Of a stretch of 64,000 nt of DNA, positions 12,331-21,533 are shown piece after piece. Source of the stretch: Desertimonas sp963732335. Lineage in GTDB: Bacteria > Actinomycetota > Acidimicrobiia > Acidimicrobiales > Ilumatobacteraceae. The notes below the pieces were generated by a model. That model did not search any database. It worked only from the letters and a program-made list of their open reading frames with translations, and had not been told where the DNA came from. A program made the position numbers and the translations under genes. Location of the stretch: positions 1-64,000 of the forward strand of contig CAVSZO010000052.1 of NCBI GenBank assembly GCA_963732335.1, read 5' to 3'. Position 1 is the stretch's first letter; each line of letters starts with the position of its first letter.

Positions 12331-12528
12331 GGCGAGGTCCCTCCGTCCAGCCGGACCAGTGTGACGCCGGGGCCCAAGACGTGGTCCGCGGCGACGAAGC
12401 CCAGCGTCATGGCCAGCAGCAGCGCGGCTCCGATCCAGGCGGGGCGGCGCCGGCGAAGGGATGTCGAACCAGCGGCATCCCGCGCCGACGAGGAGGCCGA
12501 GACAGAGACCAACGGCGGCGGAGATCAC
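12327..12528 (-). CDS. XapX domain (DUF1427) small membrane protein, first of a tandem pair, one frameshift
   Basis: Starts at a GTG at 12528 preceded by GGGAGG: VISAAVGLCLGLLVGAGCRW, then FDIPSPAPP, after one frameshift AWIGAALLLAMTLGFVAADH and a tail ending LDGGTSP. It has the same two-helix plan and IPSPAPP motif as its downstream neighbour, with which it overlaps by four bases (GTGA). The pair probably arose by tandem duplication and may form a hetero-oligomer (inference). The frameshift is near 12445. Confidence 0.7.
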
Positions 12529-12542
12529 TGCGCCTCCCTCCC

Positions 12543-13286
12543 TCAGAACGCCCAGCAGGAGCAGCCGAGCGCACCCCAGAACGCACCCTGGTCGCGCACC
12601 GGGCACCCCCCCGCCGTGCCCAGAAGGCGTGGGCGTGCCCGTGGACGGCGCAGGCGGTGCCGCAGCCGCAGGCCTCGGCCAAGCGCGCGAGGGTGGTCCT
12701 CTCCGGCACTGCCTCTGCGCGCAACCGGGACTGGTAACCGCCGTAAATAGCGCACCGGCGACCAGTCCGGCATCGGCGGCGGCAGGGGTGGCGCGAGGTC
12801 TGCGAACTCCTCCTGCGCCGTGCACGACACGGCCGCCGACCACCGTCAGCACGGCGGTGATGTCCTGGATCGCGTCCTCCGGCACGCCGAAGTAGTCGGC
12901 GCTGAGCACCGCCACGTTGCCGAGCATCCGGGGCGCGAGGCGACCCTTGCGGTCCTGCTCGCCGGAGAACCAGGCCGAGCCCCTCGGTCCAGAGCCTGAG
13001 CGCCGTCTCGCGGTCCAGCCGGCGGTGCGGCGGCGTCATCCGCAGCCCGCCAAGCGTGCTGCCCGTGACGAGCCACCACAGCGCGACCCAGGGATTGTAG
13101 CTCGCCACCCGGGTCGCGTCGGTGCCGCCGCCGACCGGCAGGCCCCGCCTCCAGCATCCGCGCGATGGGTGGCGTCTCCTCGACTGCGCGTGCGCCGTAG
13201 CGCTCGGCGAAGTACTCGCTCTGGAAGGCCTTCCTGGCCGCATCGAGCAGGTAGTCGAGGAAGAGCAGCAGCGGCAACGCCGTATT
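12543..13286 (-). CDS. Amidohydrolase (YtcJ-like, amidohydrolase_3) C-terminal part, truncated by the genome junction
   Basis: Reading leftward from the junction: DAARKAFQSEYFAERYGARA, VEETPPIARMLEAGLPVGGG, TDATRVASYNPWVALWWLVT, FSGEQDRKGRLAPRMLGNVA, VLSADYFGVPEDAIQDITAV, LTVVGGRVVHGA and the C-terminus ALGCSCWAF. The GTDATR aspartate is the fourth metal-region residue of the amidohydrolase barrel. About 240 of some 600 residues are present; the metal-binding HxH half is missing because the sequence switches to an unrelated genome at about 13286-13289. Frameshifts lie near 13150, 12975, 12800, 12735 and 12610. Substrate unknown; family members hydrolyse exocyclic amides or formyl groups. Confidence 0.72.
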
Positions 13287-13300
13287 GCTGGCAGTTCGTC
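13280..13300. other. Chimeric junction between alphaproteobacterial and actinobacterial sequence
   Basis: Left of about 13286 the minus strand encodes the amidohydrolase; from 13289 the plus strand matches the second copy of the PPOX gene (17505 onward) beginning TGGCAGTTCGTC. Both genes are broken at this point, codon use and gene content change together, and no mobile element or target-site duplication is visible. This is best read as a misassembly. Confidence 0.7.
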
Positions 13301-13708
13301 ATCGAACGCCTCACGACGGCTCCCAACTACTGGGTCGCCACCGTCGGGTCCACGGGCGCCCCGCACGTTCGACCCGTCGACGGCGTGTGGGTCGACGGTG
13401 CCCTGTGCTTCGGCGGCTCGCCGAAGACCCGGTGGGTCCGCAATCTGCAGCGCGACGCCCGGCTGTCCGTTCACCTCCCGCACGATGATGAGGTGATCAT
13501 CCTCGAGGGCACGGGCGAATTCGTGAGCGAAGGCACCCACCCGCTCGCCGCACCGTCGATGGGAGCGTCCCGAGCGAAGTACCCGCAGTACTACACCGAC
13601 GAGGGCGAAGCGTCGTTCCGGCCGTTCTGGTCGCTGCGGCCGGAGACGGTCTACGCCTGGACTCTCAGCGGATTTCCTCAGAACGTGACTCGCTGGCGCT
13701 TCGACTGA
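13289..13708 (+). pseudogene. Pyridoxamine-phosphate-oxidase-like protein, copy 1, 5'-truncated
   Basis: Reads WQFVIERLTTAPNYWVATVG, STGAPHVRPVDGVWVDGALC and on to SGFPQNVTRWRFD, without frameshift. It is the copy-1 counterpart of the complete gene at 17436-17924 but lacks the first 23 or so codons, which are replaced by alphaproteobacterial DNA. The 3' end overlaps the convergent hydrolase gene by 44 bases, as in copy 2. Confidence 0.8.
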
Positions 13709-14489
13709 CCGTTCGGGCGTCGACTGCACGGAGGAATCCGACGGCCCGCTCGAAGATCGCCTCGATGTCCGGCGCACCTTGGAAGAAGTGGTCGGCGCCC
13801 GGCACGACCTCGAGCTCGACGGTGACCCCGGCGCCTCTGAGGCGGTGAGCGAGGCGGACGCTCTGGTCGCACGGCACCCAGGTATCTGCCTCGCCGTGCT
13901 GGAGGAGGAACGGTGGGGCAGAGGCGTGAACGTGGCTGACGGGGCTGGCCGCCCTGGCGAGGTCGCGGTGTTCTCCAATCGGTCCGCCGAGCAGGTGTGC
14001 CTCGAAGCTGTCGATCGCCTCTTGGTCGAGGGCGAGCAAGTCCGTCACGGCGTACCAACAGACGACTCCCCGAACCTTTGGTGCGTCGTGACTCAGTGCC
14101 GCCAAAGCCGCCAGATGCCCACCGGCCGAGGCCCCCCAGAGGTACATGCGGTCAGCCGCGACGTCCAGCACCGCGGCCTGCTCGGCCAGCCAGCCAAGGG
14201 CAAGGTTCAGGTCGTCGCGCTGGGCGGGGAAGCGGGCTTCGCCGCTGAGCCGGTAGTCGGGGGCGGCGACGACGAAGCCGGCGGCGGTGAGCCGTTCGAA
14301 GAATCCGTGCGTCCAGTCCCGCGTCTCACGCGGCGGGCGACTGCGATGGCTCTGCCGCCAGCCCCCGCCGTGGACGTAGACGAGCAGCGGGCGCGGACCA
14401 GCGGGCCGCTCGCTCAGCCGGTACAGGTCGAGCTCGAGGGCGCGGTACCCCTCCCGCTCGGCGTACACGATCGCCTGCTCGAGGTTCAT
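13665..14489 (-). CDS. Alpha/beta hydrolase (BD-FAE / carboxylesterase-like), copy 1
   Basis: Intact 274-residue enzyme. The oxyanion-hole motif is YVHGGGW near residue 37; the nucleophile elbow is WGASAGG (G-x-S-x-G) near residue 128; the acid is the aspartate in HGEADTWVP; and the histidine is in GADHFF near the C-terminus. The arrangement matches HSL/BD-FAE-type serine hydrolases such as bacterial carboxylesterases and kynurenine-formamidase-like enzymes. The ATG at 14489 (MNLEQAIVYAEREGYRALEL) aligns with the GTG start of copy 2; an in-frame ATG two codons upstream is an alternative. It is divergent from glnE with 51 bases between starts, and convergent with the PPOX gene. Substrate unknown. 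Confidence 0.88.
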   Translation of the reverse strand: MNLEQAIVYAEREGYRALELDLYRLSERPAGPRPLLVYVHGGGWRQSHRSRPPRETRDWTHGFFERLTAAGFVVAAPDYRLSGEARFPAQRDDLNLALGWLAEQAAVLDVAADRMYLWGASAGGHLAALAALSHDAPKVRGVVCWYAVTDLLALDQEAIDSFEAHLLGGPIGEHRDLARAASPVSHVHASAPPFLLQHGEADTWVPCDQSVRLAHRLRGAGVTVELEVVPGADHFFQGAPDIEAIFERAVGFLRAVDARTVSRSASESRSEEIR

Positions 14490-14540
14490 GCCCACGACGA
14501 TCTAGCAGACGAGGCCCGGGAGGGTTGGCACACTTTGCGG

Positions 14541-17222
14541 GTGGCCACTCTCGACGACGTGATCGAGCGCTCAGCCGAGCCTGCGGCGAGCCGGCGTTCG
14601 ATGGAGCGCCTCGTTGCCGCCCACCCGGACGCCGCCACGCTGCTCGCCGACAATCCTGCCCTGGCTGCTGCGTTCGTCGCGGTCAGTGGCGCGAGCAGCC
14701 CCCTCACCCGCCTGCTGGAGACGGACCCTGAAGCGCTGTCGGTGCTCGCCGCCCTCGACCGGCGGCCACCCGTCACCGGAGCGACTGCGGATCAGCTGCG
14801 CCGGTGGAAACATCTCGAGGAGCTCCGGATCGCTGGCCGCGACCTCCTCGGCCGCGACCCGCTCGACGAGACCGTCGCCGCACTCTCAGCGCTGGCCGCC
14901 GACGTGCTCAGCGAAGCCCATCGACTCCTCGCCTCGGACGGGCCGCCGCTCGCCGTCATCGGGATGGGCAAACTCGGCGGTGCCGAGCTGAACTACGCCA
15001 GCGACATCGATGTGATGTTCGTCGGCGAGGGTGACACGGCCGAGCTCCAGAAGCAGGCACTCCGCCTGATCGAGTTCGTCCGCAAGTGCTTCCGCGTCGA
15101 CGTCAACCTGCGTCCCGAAGGCCGGAGCGGGCCACTCGTGCGTTCGCTCGCCTCGTTCGAGGCTTACTGGGAGCGCTGGGCAGAACCGTGGGAGTTCCAG
15201 GCACTTCTCAAGGCCCGTCCAATCGCCGGCGATCCGGAGGTTGGCGGGCGGTTCGACGAGACGGCGCGACGCCAGCTGTGGTCGCGGATCTTCACCGCCG
15301 ACGATCTCCGGGCGTTGCGCCACCTCAAGGCCCGAGGTGAGGCGGATCTGGCGCGCCGAGGACTCACCGATCGAGAGGTGAAGCGGGGGCGCGGAGGCAT
15401 TCGCGACGTCGAGTTCGCCGTTCAGCTGCTGCAGCTCGTCCACGGCCGGCTCGATCCCGACCTGCGGTCGCCGACGACCCTCACCGCCCTCGCCGAGCTG
15501 GGCGCGGCCGGGTACGTCGACGAGGACGACGCCCACCAACTGGCCGACGCCTACCGGTTCCTGCGCCGCGTCGAGCACCGGCTCCAGCTGCGCGAGGGCA
15601 CACAGGTCCATGCCATGCCGATCGCCGACGGCGAGCGCACGCAGCTCGGGCGGACACTGGGGTTCCGCGACACCGCCGGCGCCGACGTCGTCGAACAGCT
15701 CGACGCCGAACTGGCGCGTCATCAGGGCACCGTCCGGGCGATCCACGAGCGCCTCTACTTCCGGCCCCTGTTGGAGGCGTTCGCCACCGAGGACGAGGAG
15801 CTGCTGACTCGGCCCGGGGCGATCGAGGCCCGGCTCAGCGCGTTCGGCTTCTCCGATGGGCCACGTACCCAGGCCGCCGTTCGCGAGCTGACCCGCGGCT
15901 TCGCTCGCGCGTCGCGCCTGATGCAGCAGATCCTGCCCCTGCTCCTCGGGTGGCTGTCGGAGAGCCCCGACCCGGACCTGGGGTTGCTCAACGTGCGCAA
16001 CCTGTTCAACGACCCCCATCGCTCGGCCGAGCTCACCCGAGCGTTTCGTGAGTCGCCGGAGGCAGCCCGCCGTCTCTGCCACCTCGTCGGCACCACACGC
16101 ATCGCGGCCGACACGCTTCAACGAAATCCGGATCTGGTCGTGCGGCTCCCCGATCGCGATCGGTTGGCCACTCGCGATCGATCCGAGCTGGTCGACTCGG
16201 CAACCCTTGCTGTGGACTGGCGGGAGCATCTCGAACAACGACAGCGGGCTCTGCACCGCTGGAAGGACCGCCATCTGCTCGGAGTGATCGGTCGGGACGT
16301 GCTCCACGAAAGCCCCGTGTCGGAGGTCGGGGCAGGGGTGAGTGCCATCGCCGAAGCCAGCCTGGAAGCCGCCCTCGGCGCCTTCGAATCACCTCTGCCG
16401 CTCGCCGCCATCGCCTTGGGCCGGTTCGGCGGAGCAGAGCTCTCCTACGCCAGCGACCTCGACGTCGTGTTCGTCTACGAAGGAACGACCCCGACTGACT
16501 TCGAGGAGGCGACCCGGTTGGTCACGGGCCTGCGCCGCTTCGTCGCTGGCGCCACCCCCGCCGAACGCATCTGGACCATCGATCTCGACCTGCGACCGGA
16601 AGGAAGGCAGGGACCGGTCGCTCGATCGATCGAGGCGTACGCCACCTACTTTCGCCGGTGGGCGCATGTGTGGGAGCGCCAGGCGATGCTGCGCGCTCGT
16701 CCCGTCGCCGGCAACCGCGACCTCGCGGAACGCTTCATGGCCTTGCTCGATGACTTCGTTTGGGAGCCGGGCGTGTCCGACGACGATGAGCGCGAGATCC
16801 GCCGAACCAAGGCTCGCATCGAGCACGAGCGAATCCCGCCCGGCGAGGACCCAGCGTTCCACCTCAAGCTCGGGCGCGGCTCGCTCTCGGACGTGGAGTG
16901 GACCGTGCAACTCCTGCAGTTGCGCACGGCAACCCGATCGCCGTCGACGATGCGGGCAATCGACGCGTTGGTCGCGGAGGGCGTGCTAGCGACGGGCGAC
17001 GCCCACGATCTCGCTGCCGCGTACCGGTTCTGTGAGGTCACCCGCAACCGGATGTGCCTGGTGGCCGGCACCCCCCTCGACGCCCTGCCACCGCAAGGCT
17101 CCACGCTGCTGCGTTGCCTCGCCCGCTCTCTCGAGACGACACCTTCGGACCTGCGCGAGGACTATCGCCGGGTCACCCGCCGCGCCCGCCGCGTCGTCGA
17201 CCGCCTGTTCTACGAGCGGTAG
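14541..17222 (+). CDS. glnE: Bifunctional glutamine synthetase adenylyltransferase/adenylyl-removing enzyme, copy 1 (intact)
   Basis: 893 residues from a GTG at 14541 (VATLDDVIERSAEPAASRRS). Two homologous nucleotidyltransferase halves are visible. The N-terminal de-adenylylase half has VIGMGKLGGAELNYASDIDV near residue 140 and RRGLTDREVKRGRGGIRDVE. The C-terminal adenylylase half has IALGRFGGAELSYASDLDVV near residue 630 and LKLGRGSLSDVEWTVQLLQL. The SDIDV and SDLDV aspartates are the metal ligands. GlnE adds AMP to a tyrosine of glutamine synthetase and removes it, under PII control. A target enzyme with the right tyrosine is encoded 7 kb downstream. This copy has no frameshift, in contrast to copy 2. 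It reads through to a TAG at 17220. Confidence 0.95.
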   Translation: MATLDDVIERSAEPAASRRSMERLVAAHPDAATLLADNPALAAAFVAVSGASSPLTRLLETDPEALSVLAALDRRPPVTGATADQLRRWKHLEELRIAGRDLLGRDPLDETVAALSALAADVLSEAHRLLASDGPPLAVIGMGKLGGAELNYASDIDVMFVGEGDTAELQKQALRLIEFVRKCFRVDVNLRPEGRSGPLVRSLASFEAYWERWAEPWEFQALLKARPIAGDPEVGGRFDETARRQLWSRIFTADDLRALRHLKARGEADLARRGLTDREVKRGRGGIRDVEFAVQLLQLVHGRLDPDLRSPTTLTALAELGAAGYVDEDDAHQLADAYRFLRRVEHRLQLREGTQVHAMPIADGERTQLGRTLGFRDTAGADVVEQLDAELARHQGTVRAIHERLYFRPLLEAFATEDEELLTRPGAIEARLSAFGFSDGPRTQAAVRELTRGFARASRLMQQILPLLLGWLSESPDPDLGLLNVRNLFNDPHRSAELTRAFRESPEAARRLCHLVGTTRIAADTLQRNPDLVVRLPDRDRLATRDRSELVDSATLAVDWREHLEQRQRALHRWKDRHLLGVIGRDVLHESPVSEVGAGVSAIAEASLEAALGAFESPLPLAAIALGRFGGAELSYASDLDVVFVYEGTTPTDFEEATRLVTGLRRFVAGATPAERIWTIDLDLRPEGRQGPVARSIEAYATYFRRWAHVWERQAMLRARPVAGNRDLAERFMALLDDFVWEPGVSDDDEREIRRTKARIEHERIPPGEDPAFHLKLGRGSLSDVEWTVQLLQLRTATRSPSTMRAIDALVAEGVLATGDAHDLAAAYRFCEVTRNRMCLVAGTPLDALPPQGSTLLRCLARSLETTPSDLREDYRRVTRRARRVVDRLFYER

Positions 17223-17424
17223 GCGAGTCGCGACACATGCTCGGGTCGGGACGTTGGTGCTCTCCCATCTCGTCCCCGGTGATGGCGAACCCAGCGACGA
17301 GGAGTGGGTAGCCCGCGTGCGTCCGCATTTCGATGGCGAGATCGTGTGTGGCGTCGACCTCGGCGAGCTCGCCCTCACCAGGGTTCGCCCGGGTGAGCAC
17401 GGACTCGCAAACGTGACTGACTAG
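17223..17424 (+). pseudogene. C-terminal remnant of an MBL-fold (RNase Z-like) hydrolase
   Basis: Starting abruptly after the glnE stop, the frame ending with TAG at 17422 reads THARVGTLVLSHLVPGDGEP and DEEWVARVRPHFDGEIVCG. This is the characteristic C-terminus of MBL-fold hydrolases (a late metal-ligand histidine in LSHLVPGD, then the helix and final strand). The preceding catalytic part with HxHxDH is absent. It therefore marks a breakpoint inside that gene, joined to the 3' end of glnE copy 1, and it lies directly upstream of the complete PPOX gene. Confidence 0.6.
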
Positions 17425-17435
17425 GTTGGCGGACC

Positions 17436-17924
17436 GTGTCTGCGACCCGACCGCGTCTGCCACAGGAGTACGGCGTCCCGGAAGGCACCGACGGGACGTT
17501 GCCGTGGCAGTTCGTCGACGAACGCCTCACGACGGCTCCCAACTACTGGGTGGCCACCGTCGGGTCCACGGGTGCCCCGCACGTTCGACCCGTCGACGGC
17601 GTGTGGGTCGACGGTGCCCTGTGCTTCGGCGGCTCGCCGAAGACCCGGTGGGTCCGCAATCTGCAGCACGACGCCCGGCTGTCCGTTCACCTCCCGCACG
17701 ATGACGAGGTGATCATCCTCGAGGGCACGTGCGAGTTCGTGAGCGAAGGCACGCACCCGCTCGCCGCACCGTCGATGCGAGCATCCCGAGCGAAGTACCC
17801 GCAGTACTACACCGACGAGGGCGAACCGTCGTTCCGGCCGTTCTGGTCGCTGCGGCCGGAGACGGTCTACGCCTGGACCCTCAGCGGATTTCCTCAGAAC
17901 GTGACGCGCTGGCGCTTCGACTGA
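17436..17924 (+). CDS. Pyridoxamine 5'-phosphate oxidase family protein, copy 2 (complete)
   Basis: 162 residues from a GTG at 17436 (VSATRPRLPQEYGVPEGTDG). The split-barrel flavin fold is indicated by NYWVATVGSTGAPHVRPVDG, VWVDGALCFGGSPKTRWVRN, LQHDARLSVHLPHDDEVIIL and EGTCEFVSEG. These are the segments that bind FMN or F420 in general-stress/FDOR-B-like proteins. In an actinobacterium an F420-dependent role is possible but not provable here. It overlaps the convergent hydrolase by 44 bases. The stop context is the same as in copy 1. Confidence 0.82.
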   Translation: MSATRPRLPQEYGVPEGTDGTLPWQFVDERLTTAPNYWVATVGSTGAPHVRPVDGVWVDGALCFGGSPKTRWVRNLQHDARLSVHLPHDDEVIILEGTCEFVSEGTHPLAAPSMRASRAKYPQYYTDEGEPSFRPFWSLRPETVYAWTLSGFPQNVTRWRFD

Positions 17925-18704
17925 CCGTTCGGGCGTCGAGGGCCCGGAGGAATCCGACGGCCCGCTCGAAGATCGCCTCGACGTCCGGCGCACCTGGAAG
18001 AAGTGATCGGCGCCCGGCACGACCTCGAGCTCGACGGTGACTCCGGCGCCCCTGAGGCGGTGGGCGAGGCGGACGCTCTGGTCGCACGGCACCCAGGTAT
18101 CTGCCTCGCCGTGCTGGAGGAGGAACGGTGGGGCGCTGGCGTGAACGTGGCTGACGGGGCTGGCCGCCCTGGCGACGTCGCGGTGTTCTCCGATCGGTCC
18201 GCCGAGCAGGTGCGCCTCGAAGCTGTCGGTCGCCTCTTGGTCGAGGGCGAGCAAGTCGGTCACGGGGTACCAACAGACGACTCCCCGAACCTCGGGTACG
18301 TCGTGACCCAGTGCCGCCAAAGCCGCCAGATGCCCACCGGCCGAGGCCCCCCAGAGGTACATGCGGTCGGCCGCGACATCCAGCACCGCGGCCTGCTCGG
18401 CCAGCCAGTCAAGGGCAAGGTTCAGGTCGTCGCGCTGGGCGGGGAAGCGGGCTTCGCCGCTGAGCCGGTAGTCGGGGGCGGCGACGACGAAGCCGGCGGC
18501 GGTGAGCCGTTCGAAGAATCCGTGCGTCCACGCCCGGGTCTCACGCGGCGGGCGGCTGCGATGGCTCTGCCGCCAGCCCCCGCCGTGGACGTAGACGAGC
18601 AGCGGGCGCGGACCGGCGGGCAGCTCGCTCGGCCGGTAGACGTCGAGCTCGAGGGCGCGGTACCCCTCCCGCTCGGCGTACACGATCGCCTGGTCGAGGT
18701 TCAC
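17881..18704 (-). CDS. Alpha/beta hydrolase (BD-FAE / carboxylesterase-like), copy 2, frameshifted
   Basis: Nearly the same protein as copy 1: YVHGGGW, WGASAGG, HGEADTWVP and GADHFF are all present. The GTG start at 18704 (NLDQAIVYAEREGYRALELD) corresponds to the ATG in copy 1. One base is missing near 17993, directly after GADHFFQ, so the last 35 residues are read in another frame; the corrected C-terminus ends RSASASRSEEIR like copy 1. A true truncation is less likely than a sequencing error. Confidence 0.82.
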
Positions 18705-18751
18705 CGCCGCGACGATCTAGCAGACGAGAGCCGGGACGGCACACTTTGCGG

Positions 18752-21442
18752 GTGGCCACTCTCGACGAGGTGATCGAGCGCTCAGCCGAGCCTGCGGCGA
18801 GCCGGCGTTCGATGGAGCGCCTCGTTGCCGCCCACCCGGACGCCGCCACGCTGCTTGCCGACAATCCTGCCCTCGCTGCCGCGTTCGTCGCGGTCAGCGG
18901 CGCGAGCAGCCCACTCACCCGCCTGCTGGAGACGGACCCAGAAGCGCTGTCGGTGCTCGCCGCCCTCGACCAGCGGCCACCCGTCACCGGAGCGACTGCC
19001 GACGAGCTGCGCCGGTGGAAGCATCTCGAGGAGCTCCGGATCGCCGGCCCGCGACCTCCTCGGCCTCGACCCGCTCGACGAGACCGTCGCCGCACTCACA
19101 GCGCTCGCCACCGACGTGCTCAGCGAAGCCCATCGACTCCTCGCCTCGGACGGGCCACCGCTCGCCGTCATCGGGATGGGCAAGCTCGGCGGTGCCGAGT
19201 TGAACTACGCCAGCGACATCGACGTGATGTTCGTCGGCGAGGGCGACCCGGCCGAGCTCCAGAAGCAGGCCCGCCGCCTGATCGAGTTCGTCCGCACGTG
19301 CTTCCGCGTCGACGTCAACCTGCGTCCCGAAGGCCGGAGCGGGCCGCTCGTGCGCTCGCTCGCCTCGTTCGAGGCGTACTGGGAGCGCTGGGCGGAACCG
19401 TGGGAGTTCCAGGCACTGCTCAAGGCCCGCGCCGGTCGCCGGCGATCCGCGAGGTCGGCGCGGCGTTCGACGAGGCCGGCGGGGCGCCAGCCTGTGGTCG
19501 CGGATCTTCACCGCCGACGATCTCCGGGCGTTGCGCCACCTCAAGGCCCGAAGTCGAGGCGGACCTGGCGCGCCGCGGGCTCACCGACCGCGAGGTGAAG
19601 CGGGGCGTGGCGGCATCCGCGACATCGAGTTCGCCGTCCAGCTGCTGCAGCTCGTCCACGGCCGGCTCGATCCCGACCTGCGGTCGCCGACGACCCTCAC
19701 CGCCCTCGCCGAGCTGGGCGCGGCCGGCTACGTCGACGAGGACGACGCCCGCCAACTGGCCGACGCCTACCGGTTCCTGCGCCGGGTCGAGCACCGGCTC
19801 CAGCTGCGCGACGGCACACAGGTCCACGCCATGCCCATCGCCGACGGCGAGCGCACGCAGCTCGGGCGGACACTCGGGTTGCGCGACACCGCCGGCGCCG
19901 ACGTCGTCGAACAGCTCGACGCCGAACTGGCGCGGCACCAGGGCACCGTGCGGGCGATCCACGAGCGCCTCTACTTCCGCCCGCTGTTGGAGGCGTTCGC
20001 CGCCGAGGACGAGGAGCTGCTCGACTCGGCCCGGGGCGATCGAGGCCCGGCTGACGCGCGTTCGGCTTCTCCGACGGGCCACGCACCCAGGCCGCCGTCC
20101 GCGAGCTGACCCGCGGCTTCGCTCGCGCGTCGCGGCTGATGCAGCAGATCCTGCCCCTGCTCCTCGGCTGGCTGTCGGAGAGCCCCGACCCTGACCTCGG
20201 GCTGCTCAACGTGCGCAACCTGTTCAACGACCCCCGCCGCTCGGCCGAGCTGACCCGAGCGTTTCGTGAGTCGCCCGGAGGCGGCCCGCCGTCTCTGCCA
20301 CCTCGTCGGCACCACACGCCTCGCCGCCGACACGCTCCAACGAAATCCGGATCTGGTCGTCCGGCTCGCCGATCGCGATCGGTTGGCCACCCGTGAGCGA
20401 TCCGAGCTGGTCGAGTCGGCGACCCTCGCTGTGGACTGGCGGGAGCGAGTTCGAACAACGCCAGCGGGCGCTGCACCGCTGGAAGGACCGCCATCTGCTC
20501 GGCGTGATCGGTCGCGACGTGCTCCACGACAGCCCCGTGCCGGAGGTCGGGGCGGGGGTGAGCGCCATCGCCGAAGCCAGCCTGGAAGCCGCGCTCGGCG
20601 CCTTCGAGTCGAACGCTGCCGCTTCGCCGCCATCGCCTTGGGCCGCTTCGGCGGAGCGGAGCTCTCCTACGCCAGCGACCTCGACGTCGTGTTCGTCTAC
20701 GACGGAACGACGCCGACTGACTTCGAGGAGGCGACCCGGTTGGCCATGGGCCTGCGCCGCTTCGTCGCCGGCGCCACCCCCGCCGAACGCATCTGGACCA
20801 TCGATCTCGACCTGCGTCCGGAAGGCAAGCAGGGACCGGTCGCTCGATCGATCGAGGCGTACGCCACCTACTTCGCCGGTGGGCGCAGTGTGGGAGCGCC
20901 AGGCGATGCTGCGCGCCCGTCCCGTCGCCGGCGACCGCGACGTCGCCGAACGCTTCATGGCGTTGCTCGATGAGTTCGTTTGGGAGCCGGGCGTGTCCGA
21001 CGACGACGAGCGCGAGATCCGCCGTACCAAGGCGCGCATCGAGCACGAGCGGATCCCGCCCGGCGAGGACCCGGCGTTCCACCTCAAGCTCGGGCCGCGG
21101 CTCGCTCTCCGACGTGGAGTGGACCGTGCAGCTCCTGCAGTTGCGCACGGCAACCCGCTCGCCGTCGACGATGCGGGCCATCGACGCGTTGGTCGGGGAG
21201 GGCGTGCTGGCGCCGGGCGATGCCCACGATCTCGCTGCCGCCTACCGGTTCTGTGAGGTCACCCGCAACCGGCTGTGCCTGGTGGCCGGCACCCCCCTCG
21301 ACGCCCTACCACCACAGGGCTCCACGCTGCTGCGTTGCCTCGCCCGCTCGCTCGAGACGACGCCATCGGACCTGCGCGAGGACTATCGCCGGGTCACCCG
21401 CCGCGCCCGCCGCGTCGTCGACCGCCTGTTCTACGAGCGGTA
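18752..21442 (+). pseudogene. glnE: glnE, copy 2, broken by many single-base indels
   Basis: Starts VATLDEVIERSAEPAASRRS at a GTG at 18752 and keeps both nucleotidyltransferase signatures (GMGKLGGAELNYASDIDVMF and ALGRFGGAELSYASDLDVVF). The frame is broken at least ten times: for example near 19048, 19432, 19555, 19600, 20030, 20060, 20275, 20450, 20612, 20872 and 21092. The changes are single-base insertions or losses in GC-rich runs, the pattern expected of uncorrected long reads. Amino-acid differences from copy 1 outside the frameshifts are few and conservative. I list it as a pseudogene only because the given sequence cannot be translated. Confidence 0.8.
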
Positions 21443-21450
21443 GGCCTCGG

Positions 21451-21522
21451 TCTCATTGGTCGATCACCGGCCACCAACGAACGGACACGGCCACCAACGT
21501 CATCACCGCAACCAAAGAGTTC
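21451..21522 (+). repeat. Dispersed repeat family B, locus 1 (divergent copy)
   Basis: Lies between the glnE stop and the convergent DUF4253 gene. It starts TCATTGGTCG and ends AACGTCATCACCGCAACCAA followed by AGAGTTC. Loci at 37538-37590 and 47349-47405 share the same ends; this copy has a few mismatches and a longer middle with two GGCCACCAACG units. Confidence 0.6.
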
Positions 21523-21533
21523 GGGTGCGCCAG

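Larger units (their letters stand above)
13289..17222 (+). repeat. Copy 1 of a near-identical 3.9-kb duplicated block
   Basis: Matches 17505-21442 along its whole length with scattered substitutions, many synonymous. It carries truncated PPOX, alpha/beta hydrolase and glnE, all in open frames. The match stops exactly two bases after the glnE stop codon, where the flanks diverge (GAGTCGCG here, CTCGGTCT in copy 2). Confidence 0.9.
17505..21442 (+). repeat. Copy 2 of the near-identical 3.9-kb duplicated block
   Basis: Same gene order as copy 1 (PPOX, hydrolase, glnE) with strain-level substitutions and many single-base indels that break the hydrolase and glnE frames. The right flank begins two bases after the glnE stop, and the left flank supplies the missing 5' end of the PPOX gene. 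Confidence 0.9.

Noticed and set aside
13665..13708. 44-base overlap of convergent PPOX and hydrolase genes as an error
   Set aside because: The overlap is found in both copies with open frames on both strands, so it is likely genuine.
13779..14540. A 250-residue N-terminal extension of GlnE copy 1 in the same frame
   Set aside because: It lies antisense to the alpha/beta hydrolase, has no GlnE similarity, and the GTG at 14541 gives the usual N-terminus; the same holds in copy 2.
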